Shown here: positions 1-5,399 of the stretch, in pieces | Position numbering within the stretch: the first letter of the stretch is position 1 | Layout of the letters: each line of letters starts with the position of its first letter | NCBI GenBank assembly: GCA_016280485.1 | Contig: JAEEGU010000094.1 | Coordinates: 1 to 8,614, forward strand | Origin: Bacillota bacterium | GTDB lineage: Bacteria; Bacillota; Clostridia; Peptostreptococcales; Anaerovoracaceae | Reading direction: 5' to 3' | Length of the DNA stretch: 8,614 nt | The notes under the pieces: model-generated | Databases searched by the model: none | What the model was told of the DNA's origin: nothing | What the model saw: only the letters and a program-made list of their open reading frames with translations | Translations under genes and position numbers: made by a program

Positions 1-45
1 AAGTAGCGCGATTACTCTCGAACTGCCTCTAAAGTTCAGATTCAT
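1..45 (-). CDS. trkH: Start of a probable TrkH-family potassium uptake protein (5' partial)
   Basis: An ATG at 45-43 opens a frame that runs off the left edge, giving 15 codons: MNLNFRGSSRVIALL. It begins 9 bases after the trkA stop on the same strand. The only nearby purine-rich stretch is a weak GGAAAA/GCAAAG run at the trkA end, so translational coupling to trkA is plausible. The peptide has a short polar start leading into a hydrophobic segment, as expected for the amino end of TrkH/KtrB-type channel subunits, which commonly sit next to their TrkA partner in Clostridia. The identification rests mainly on gene order; 15 residues are too few for a family match. It could be another membrane protein or a chance frame. 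Confidence 0.55.
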   Translation of the reverse strand, partial: MNLNFRGSSRVIALL

Positions 46-54
46 ATTCTTTGC

Positions 55-1425
55 CTATTTTCCAAAAAGATGAATACCCTTTTTATTGCGTAAAAGCTTC
101 TCAAGTACCGGGATTTCGGTGAGAAGACTCATAATGATGACGCGGTCGTCCTCTTTGATTTCCGTATAGCCGCTTGGGATGATCAGTTCGTTTCCACGAT
201 GGATTGCAACAATCAGCACATCGCTTGGGAGCTTTAAGTCCTTGAGCGGTGTGTTCATGATGGCCATGCGGTCAGTTGCACGGATTTCCATAAGCTCTGC
301 CTGGCCCTGAATAAGGTGCGTCGAAACGATACGCTTTGAGCCCTGAATGAAGCGGAGAATGTTGCTTACGCTGATATCCAGAGGATTGAGGGCAATGTCT
401 ATGCCCATGGCCGATGTAAGGCCGCTGTAGCTGTCACGGCTGACCTTTGCGATAACATCCTCAATACCGTGCTGCTTTGCGATGAGCGCCAGAAGGAGGT
501 TTTCCTCGTCAAAGCCGGTGGTTGTTACGAAGGCATCCATTTCGTCGAGGTTTTCATCCTCGAGGAAGGTGGTGTCCGTCGCATCGCCGTGAAGTACCAT
601 AACGTTTTGGAGGTTCTCGGTCAGATAGTGACATCTTTCCTCGCTTTCCTCAACGATTTTTACGGAAATGCCAAACTCGGAGAGGCGCTGTGCCAGGTAA
701 AAGCCTGTCTTTCCGCCTCCGATTATCATTACCTTTTGAAGGTCTGTATATTTGCCCTTTACGTGTACCTTTTCACTGAGGCTTAAAATCGGTTCTCTTT
801 CACCTATTACGTAGATGCTGTCGCCCTCTTCGATGATGGTGTCGCCGTGCGGAACGATGACCTTGCCGTTTCGGGAGATGGCTGTCGCCAGCATGCCGGG
901 CAGTACCGTGCGGAACTGCGTCATAGGAAGGCCAATCAGCTTTGGCATCTTCGCAACCTTGAACTCGAGGAGCGAAGCCTTACCGCTTGTGAAAATACCG
1001 TTTCCGAGCGTATATTTCTCAACAAGATATTTGTAAATCTCGCTGGTGATTACATTGTCCGGGTTTACTATGTAGTTGATTCCGAGAGTGTCCTTTATGA
1101 ACTCAAGCTGTCTTAAATGCTCCGGGTCGCGCACGCGCGCAATGACCTGGCGGCATCCGAGCTGCTTTGCAAAGGACGCGATAACGATATTCTTTTCGTC
1201 ATTGTCCGTTGCCGCAAGCAGAAAGTCGAATCCGCTTATGCCAATCTCTTTTAGGGTTCGCACCTCGCGGCCGTCGCCCTGAATCGTCATTACATCCATA
1301 TGAAAGCTGAGACGATCTATGACGTCCTGGCTTGAGTCCACCACCGTAACCGAGTGGTCGCCGCCCAAAAGTGCCTCTATTACCTTGGTGCCGAGCTTGC
1401 CGGCTCCTATAACCGCTACTTTCAT
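55..1425 (-). CDS. trkA: Trk system potassium uptake regulator TrkA (two RCK units)
   Basis: Complete 456-residue cytoplasmic regulator of a Trk/Ktr-type potassium channel. It forms a ring under the membrane subunit and gates it according to bound nucleotide. The protein is a duplicated RCK pair. The first Rossmann fold starts with GAGKLG (residues 7-12) and has the acidic residue D30 at the end of the second strand, which favours NAD(H). The second starts with GGGKTG (236-241) with E259/E260 in the matching place. Each N-domain also has a Gly-Asp motif (GDG near 50, GDAT near 280). RCK_C domains occupy about 140-220 and 365-446. The length is normal for TrkA. The ATG at 1425 has AAAGG about 9 bases upstream. 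The next gene on this strand starts 9 bases after the stop and is probably the channel subunit. No defects were seen. Confidence 0.95.
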   Translation of the reverse strand: MKVAVIGAGKLGTKVIEALLGGDHSVTVVDSSQDVIDRLSFHMDVMTIQGDGREVRTLKEIGISGFDFLLAATDNDEKNIVIASFAKQLGCRQVIARVRDPEHLRQLEFIKDTLGINYIVNPDNVITSEIYKYLVEKYTLGNGIFTSGKASLLEFKVAKMPKLIGLPMTQFRTVLPGMLATAISRNGKVIVPHGDTIIEEGDSIYVIGEREPILSLSEKVHVKGKYTDLQKVMIIGGGKTGFYLAQRLSEFGISVKIVEESEERCHYLTENLQNVMVLHGDATDTTFLEDENLDEMDAFVTTTGFDEENLLLALIAKQHGIEDVIAKVSRDSYSGLTSAMGIDIALNPLDISVSNILRFIQGSKRIVSTHLIQGQAELMEIRATDRMAIMNTPLKDLKLPSDVLIVAIHRGNELIIPSGYTEIKEDDRVIIMSLLTEIPVLEKLLRNKKGIHLFGK

Positions 1426-1469
1426 TTATGTTTACCTTTCAATTATATTTTTCCAAATTGACCTACAAT

Positions 1470-1498
1470 ATGTTACACCCTTAAGGCTCGGTTTACAA
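1470..1498 (-). promoter_or_regulatory. Candidate promoter for trkA
   Basis: Reading leftward, TTGTAA (1498-1493) is followed after exactly 17 bases by TAACAT (1475-1470). Each matches the sigma-70/sigma-A consensus at 4 of 6 positions. Transcription would start near 1463 and leave a leader of about 38 bases before the trkA ATG. The spacer contains the 8-base palindrome CCTTAAGG (1479-1486), a possible protein-binding site. This is a pattern match only. A perfect TATAAT lies closer to the gene but would leave almost no leader. Confidence 0.35.
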
Positions 1499-1548
1499 GT
1501 GCAATTCTGCATATTTTTAGTTTTTACCGCAAAAGGGTTTGCATCCAC

Positions 1549-1557
1549 TGCTATAAA
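1549..1557 (+). promoter_or_regulatory. Candidate extended -10 promoter for the hydrolase-phosphatase unit
   Basis: TGCTATAAA has the TG-n extended -10 element followed by TATAAA, 5 of 6 to consensus. No good -35 sits at the usual distance, as is typical of extended -10 promoters. The start would be near 1564, giving a leader of about 55 bases. An alternative pairing in the same stretch is TTGCAT (1539-1544), 17 bases, then TAAAAT (1562-1567), with a poor -35. Confidence 0.4.
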
Positions 1558-1575
1558 GAATTAAAATAGAAATGT

Positions 1576-1592
1576 TGGTGCAATCCGCACCG
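1576..1592 (+). other. Small hairpin in the hydrolase gene leader
   Basis: GGTGC (1577-1581) and GCACC (1587-1591) pair perfectly around a 5-base loop, with one more possible U-G pair outside. An alternative, mutually exclusive stem is CCGC (1585-1588) with GCGG (1592-1595). Both lie just upstream of the ribosome site at 1609-1613. No T-run follows, so it is not a terminator. It is too small to match any riboswitch I know, and its function is unknown. Confidence 0.35.
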
Positions 1593-1618
1593 CGGCAAAA
1601 CGAATCTCGGAGGTTTCA

Positions 1619-2215
1619 ATGAAGGTAAAGCGCTTCATCGGCGGTTCCCTCGAAGAAAACAGCTATGTTGCCTACTTAAAGACAGGCGGCGAATGCTATA
1701 TCATCGACCCGGGCCACAGCCCTGACAAAATACTCAAATTCATAAAGGAAGAGAAGCTGCGCCCAAAGGGCATCCTCCTGACTCACCACCACTACGACCA
1801 CACGGACGGTGTTGACAAGCTCTGCGAAGCACGTGAGCTTCCGGTTTATCTGCACCGCGAGGATCTTGATATGTACGGCAGTGAAGTCGACGTCATACTG
1901 GAGGGCGACGATGTGCTTACGCTCGATGAGGACTACCTCACCGTAATTCACACGCCCGGCCACACCGGTGGCAGTGTCTGCTTCTACTTTGCCGAAAGCA
2001 ATGTCATATTCACCGGAGACACCCTCTTTTACGACGACATCGGTCGTACCGATTTTAAGGATAGCGACGACAGACGCATGCACAAGAGCTGCCACAAGCT
2101 CAATGAGCTTTTAGGTAGTGACACCTTAGTTTACCCGGGGCACGACAATTTCGGCAGCATGAAGGCAATTCGCAAGGTAAATTCCTATTTTAACGAATAT
2201 GCCGGCATAAAATAA
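1619..2215 (+). CDS. Metallo-beta-lactamase-fold hydrolase, glyoxalase II-like
   Basis: Complete 198-residue soluble cytoplasmic hydrolase with a two-metal site. All the expected metal ligands are visible: the HxHxDH motif (H56, H58, D60, H61, in THHHYDHTDG), H115 in HTPGHT, D134 in TGDT, and H175 in the final PGH. The GRTDF segment at 142-146 is typical of the small YcbL/YqgX-type glyoxalase II-like group. Members of this group hydrolyse thioesters such as S-lactoyl-glutathione or related thiol adducts, but most have no proven substrate. The length fits the compact version without the large C-terminal glutathione-binding domain of classical glyoxalase II. The start is well supported by GGAGG (1609-1613) five bases before ATG. 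The HAD phosphatase gene follows after 20 bases, so the two are probably co-transcribed. The exact substrate cannot be told from sequence. Confidence 0.9.
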   Translation: MKVKRFIGGSLEENSYVAYLKTGGECYIIDPGHSPDKILKFIKEEKLRPKGILLTHHHYDHTDGVDKLCEARELPVYLHREDLDMYGSEVDVILEGDDVLTLDEDYLTVIHTPGHTGGSVCFYFAESNVIFTGDTLFYDDIGRTDFKDSDDRRMHKSCHKLNELLGSDTLVYPGHDNFGSMKAIRKVNSYFNEYAGIK

Positions 2216-2235
2216 ATCCCGGAGGAAAATGCAAA

Positions 2236-3075
2236 ATGACTGCATCCCCAAAAATCAAGTTAATAGCGCTCGACCTCGACGGTACCGCGCTCGACGGCAG
2301 AAGCCGCCTCGCGGATGAAACAAAGGAAGCCCTTTCAAAAGCCGTAGAGGCAGGGGTACATGTGGTAATCGATACCGGCAGACCCTTTTGCGCTCTCCCA
2401 CAGGATATTTTGGATTTCAAGGATATAGAATATGTAATCGTATCAAACGGAGCACGAATCGTCCACCTGCCAAGCGGTCAGCTGATCCGCAATTCTTGCC
2501 TGAGCCCCGAAGCGGTTGACGCCATATACGACACGGTCTCAAAAGAGGATTTCCTCGTAGAGGTCTTCACAGACGGAAAAGCCTATATGGATCAAAAATT
2601 CCGCGTAAATATCGAGCGCTACGGCCTGTCCACAGGGCGAAACGAATACCTGATGGCTACCCGCGCGGGAGTTCCCGATATACTCGAATTCTTAAAGAAA
2701 AACCGTGAAAAAATCGAAAGCGTTTTAATCGATTTCAACAATGACGAGGCAAAGGAACGAACCTGGAAAAGCCTCGAAGCCACCGGTCTTTGCACCGTCA
2801 CCACCAGCATGCGCTCGAACATCGAAATCGGTGCTCTTCACACATCAAAGGCAAGCGGCCTTGAAACCCTCGGAGAAATCTTGGGCATTTCAAAAAAGCA
2901 CATGATGGCCTGCGGAGACAGCCCGAACGATCTTGAGATGCTGAGAGCTGCGGGCTTTGCGGTTGCCATGGGCAATTCCACGCCCGACGTGATTGAGGCC
3001 GCAGATTTTGTGACCAAAACCAATTTAGAGCACGGCGTCGCCCATGCAATCTATAAATATGTATTAAATATCTAG
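2236..3075 (+). CDS. Cof-type HAD-IIB family phosphatase
   Basis: Complete 279-residue cytoplasmic phosphatase of the HAD superfamily, Cof subfamily (cap type C2B). These usually act on sugar phosphates, flavin mononucleotide or other small phosphorylated metabolites. All four catalytic motifs are present. Motif I is DLDGT with nucleophile D13 and general acid D15. Motif II lies in VSNGAR around S70. Motif III is K205. Motif IV is GDSPND (227-232) with the Mg ligands D228 and D232. The cap lies between motifs II and III, about residues 85-190. The ribosome site GGAGG (2221-2225) is 10 bases before ATG; the closer ATG at 2229 is out of frame. The last base of the stop codon is at 3075, and the stop overlaps that of the convergent sensor gene. 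The pairing with a thioester-type hydrolase suggests metabolite clean-up, but that is inference. Confidence 0.93.
   Translation: MTASPKIKLIALDLDGTALDGRSRLADETKEALSKAVEAGVHVVIDTGRPFCALPQDILDFKDIEYVIVSNGARIVHLPSGQLIRNSCLSPEAVDAIYDTVSKEDFLVEVFTDGKAYMDQKFRVNIERYGLSTGRNEYLMATRAGVPDILEFLKKNREKIESVLIDFNNDEAKERTWKSLEATGLCTVTTSMRSNIEIGALHTSKASGLETLGEILGISKKHMMACGDSPNDLEMLRAAGFAVAMGNSTPDVIEAADFVTKTNLEHGVAHAIYKYVLNI
3072..3075. other. Shared CTAG stop of two convergent genes
   Basis: The plus-strand phosphatase ends with TAG at 3073-3075. The minus-strand sensor ends with TAG read from 3074 to 3072. The palindrome CTAG therefore serves as both stops, and the two genes overlap by four bases tail to tail with no spacer. 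Confidence 0.95.
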
Positions 3076-4592
3076 TTATCCAGACTTTCAACAACCTTTT
3101 GAAGCTCGTCAATTTTGTCGAGCTTCTGTTTATTTTCCTCGAAATATCTGGTACTTTCCTCTGTAGTATGGAGGAACTCCTCATAGAGGTTTTGAATCTC
3201 GCCTCCCGTTGCAATTCCAAGCTTTGAAAGCTCGCTTACATTACGTTTACGCTCGAACTCATCCCCGTATTTGAACTTACCTGCCGCATAAGCCATCGCA
3301 TTGATCGGCATCAGAATATGGTACTTAACAAGCCAGAGCAGGATTGCCAGTGCCAGGAAAAAGAATCCGCTGAAAATACCAAAGAGCTTTGCCAGCATCT
3401 CCTTTTCATACGAAAGGAGATTGCTCATCGACATGTCGACCGCGGCATAGCAAACGCAGTTTCCTTCGGAATCGTAAACAGGCTTGTAAGCCGTAAGCAG
3501 CCATCCGTAGGTGTCGTCTGTTATAATCGGGTCTATTTCCTTGCCCTCGAGAAGATCCGGCACCACATCCGCAAATCCGGCGTCAAACGGAATGACATCC
3601 CCAAGGTTTGAGGCAGTAATCGTTCCGCTGTCCAAATCGAATACCACATGACAGCCGTCAGCCAGAATCTTGTAGGCATATATAAACTGCACCTCGGGAG
3701 TATTATCAAGGATTGATTTCAAAAGCTTTTGCGTCGTGCGGTAATCGTTTGAATAGCCGCCCAGATTCAGATATCTGTCCACACTGTCTCCGTCTATTAC
3801 AGAGGCCGCCATATCCGCAACACCCTCCGCAAGCTCCGTATGCTGCTTGATTGAATAATCGCGGAAAAGCTTTACCGATATTACCGTCGAAAGCATTACT
3901 ATAATAAGCGAGAAAATGGTAAGCAGCAGAACGATTTTTTTGTTCAGTGTCCAGAAGTTTACCTTGTGGCTACGCATCTTTTCAATGCGCTCATCGGGAA
4001 TGGGGTTCTGAAGCCACATTGTAAGCTCAAAGCGCGGCCAGAACCTGCGCGGTATCGCATTTATGAACATTCCGCCTACAGCTACGGAAACAAGCTTATC
4101 GACAAAGTTTACGATTAGGTTAAGCACATACCATTCACCGAAGCTGTCAAACTGCTCCCAGCGCATTAAAAATGCCATTACATTGTCGCTTTCGGAGAAT
4201 TGATAGCCCGCAAGCGCCCATGTGATAAGGCCGCCTATGCCGCCTGTTATGATTGCAAGGCTTAGGATATATACGACCATGCTCCTCGCATTTTTAAGAT
4301 ATCGCCTCTGCGCTGCATAAGCAGTGATTATTGCCACAATCACATTGAGCGCACCGTAATAAATAGATACGGCATCGGACATATAATTTATGAGGTTTGT
4401 AAGCAGCGCTGCCGTAATTCCCGGGATATATCCGCCAAGGAATGCCGCAAGAACCGTGCCCGCGGTATCGCAGTAAAGTGGCAGCCCCGCGAAATTCACA
4501 GCCTGTCCGCCGCCGATATTCAGGACTATTCCCACCACACAGATCAGGGCCGGCAGGACTATTTGCCTTCTTTTGATTTCTTCGTTTGCCAT
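3072..4592 (-). CDS. Membrane sensor: ECF-S-like domain, extracellular sensor domain, HAMP and coiled coil, no output domain
   Basis: 506-residue membrane protein, unnamed. Residues 10-178 form about six hydrophobic helices that resemble ECF transporter S components, with the NFAGLPLYCDTAGT and AAFLGGYIPGI stretches. Basic clusters RRYLK (96-100) and PRRFWPR (181-187) fit a six-helix, N-in topology by the positive-inside rule. A cytoplasmic linker follows, then a helix at 219-241, an extracellular domain of about 160 residues that looks Cache/PAS-like (ends near YAAVDMSMS), a helix at 402-423, a HAMP-like segment to about 475, and a coiled coil to the end. In related proteins I would expect an HD-GYP, GGDEF or SpoIIE-type domain here; none is present. 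I chose ATG 4592, since GGTGAG precedes it; a GTG at 4604 would add four residues. It is the last gene of the signalling operon, 15 bases after the response regulator. The role is inferred to be ligand sensing passed to a partner protein. Confidence 0.85.
   Translation of the reverse strand: MANEEIKRRQIVLPALICVVGIVLNIGGGQAVNFAGLPLYCDTAGTVLAAFLGGYIPGITAALLTNLINYMSDAVSIYYGALNVIVAIITAYAAQRRYLKNARSMVVYILSLAIITGGIGGLITWALAGYQFSESDNVMAFLMRWEQFDSFGEWYVLNLIVNFVDKLVSVAVGGMFINAIPRRFWPRFELTMWLQNPIPDERIEKMRSHKVNFWTLNKKIVLLLTIFSLIIVMLSTVISVKLFRDYSIKQHTELAEGVADMAASVIDGDSVDRYLNLGGYSNDYRTTQKLLKSILDNTPEVQFIYAYKILADGCHVVFDLDSGTITASNLGDVIPFDAGFADVVPDLLEGKEIDPIITDDTYGWLLTAYKPVYDSEGNCVCYAAVDMSMSNLLSYEKEMLAKLFGIFSGFFFLALAILLWLVKYHILMPINAMAYAAGKFKYGDEFERKRNVSELSKLGIATGGEIQNLYEEFLHTTEESTRYFEENKQKLDKIDELQKVVESLDN
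3101..3138 (+). terminator. Probable intrinsic terminator of the hydrolase-phosphatase unit, inside the opposite gene
   Basis: GAAGCTCG (3101-3108) and CGAGCTTC (3119-3126) form a perfect 8-bp stem with a 10-base loop, followed by the T-rich tract TGTTTATTTT (3127-3136). It begins 25 bases after the phosphatase stop, the usual distance for a terminator. On the minus strand the stem is followed by AAAAGG rather than T, so it should act only on plus-strand transcripts. The same bases encode the KLDKIDEL part of the sensor coiled coil, so the symmetry could partly be a coding coincidence. Confidence 0.6.
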
Positions 4593-4596
4593 ATTA

Positions 4597-4602
4597 CTCA
4601 CC
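4597..4602 (-). promoter_or_regulatory. Ribosome site that decides the sensor start
   Basis: Reading leftward, GGTGAG lies four bases before the ATG at 4592-4590. The upstream GTG codons at 4604 and 4601 overlap this site or have no purine-rich sequence at a useful distance, so ATG 4592 is favoured. The spacing is a little short, which keeps confidence moderate. Confidence 0.5.
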
Positions 4603-4607
4603 ACAGT

Positions 4608-5369
4608 TTATTTATCAATTACACCTTCTATTGCCTCTATCAGTGTCTTTTTCACAGGAGGCTTCAAAAGATAGCCTGATGGCTTTAGTTTAAGCACCGC
4701 CTCCACATGCTCGCGATCGTTTACGCCCGTCAAAAAGATTACCGGGATGTCGCACATATCCTCATCGGCACGAATCATCTCAAGAGTCTGTCTGCCGTCG
4801 CAAACCGGCATTTCATAGTCGAGCAGGATTAAATCCGGCTTTTTCTTTCCGATTGCGGCGATTGCCTTCATTCCCGAGTTTGCGATTGTAACGCTGTAAC
4901 GGTCATCGAGCAGACTCTTTATGCTGCGCAGCGTCATGGCGTTGTCGTCCACGAGCAGAATCTCAGGTTTTTCGGTCTTCGCCCCGATAGAGCCGTCATG
5001 CGGCGGTACCGCTATTTTGAGCCTCCTGCATACCGCAAAAAGTATGCCCTCGTTGTCTATAGGAGTCATCAGGTTTTCGAATTTCGGACCCGTAAAGTGT
5101 GAAACAAAGTTTGTGTATTCACCGCGGGCACCGACCGCCAGCACAGGTATATCCGAGTGCTCATTACATATATTGTCAAAGATCGACATATCGACATCAT
5201 AAACGCCCGAAAGGAGCGTTATAACAATGTCCGGCTCGACGATATTAAGCATCGCCGAAGCATTCTGCGTCGTCTCTGTGCAGGTCAGAACTCTGAAAAA
5301 ATTGTGCAGGTAATCGTGGAGCTCGGTAAGCTCGTTTCCCATTTTCGCTATAATCAGTACTTTTTCCAT
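4608..5369 (-). CDS. Response regulator with a degenerate and an intact receiver domain, no output domain
   Basis: 253-residue cytoplasmic protein. Residues 135-253 are a complete receiver: acidic pair D141/D142 in LLVDDN, phospho-acceptor D184 in LLDYEMP, T214 in FLTG and K236 in LLKPP. Residues 1-118 have the spacing of a second receiver but lack its chemistry: A8/K9 replace the acidic pair, L52 stands at the acceptor position, G80 replaces Thr/Ser, and T102 replaces Lys. A short linker (about 119-134) joins them. There is no helix-turn-helix, GGDEF, HD-GYP or other effector. The ATG at 5369 has AAAGGA seven bases upstream. The gene starts 30 bases after the hybrid kinase stop, so it is the likely acceptor from that kinase's Hpt domain. 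By analogy with other stand-alone receivers, it may act by binding a partner; which partner is unknown. Confidence 0.92.
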   Translation of the reverse strand: MEKVLIIAKMGNELTELHDYLHNFFRVLTCTETTQNASAMLNIVEPDIVITLLSGVYDVDMSIFDNICNEHSDIPVLAVGARGEYTNFVSHFTGPKFENLMTPIDNEGILFAVCRRLKIAVPPHDGSIGAKTEKPEILLVDDNAMTLRSIKSLLDDRYSVTIANSGMKAIAAIGKKKPDLILLDYEMPVCDGRQTLEMIRADEDMCDIPVIFLTGVNDREHVEAVLKLKPSGYLLKPPVKKTLIEAIEGVIDK

Positions 5370-5399
5370 TGTGTTTTCCTTTCGGCTCTCTTTTAACTC

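Noticed and set aside
1442..1447. Perfect TATAAT on the minus strand as the trkA promoter
   Set aside because: The transcript would begin at or within the ribosome site, and no good -35 lies 16-18 bases upstream.
2229..2231. Earlier ATG as the phosphatase start
   Set aside because: It is out of frame with the HAD coding sequence and only 3 bases from the ribosome site.
2962..2974. TTGCC-ATG-GGCAA hairpin as a minus-strand operon terminator
   Set aside because: The stem is only 5 bp, no T-run follows on either strand, and it lies in conserved HAD coding sequence.
4723..5369. Intact double receiver with two phosphorylation sites
   Set aside because: The first domain lacks the acidic pair, the acceptor Asp, the Thr and the Lys; only the second can be phosphorylated in the standard way.
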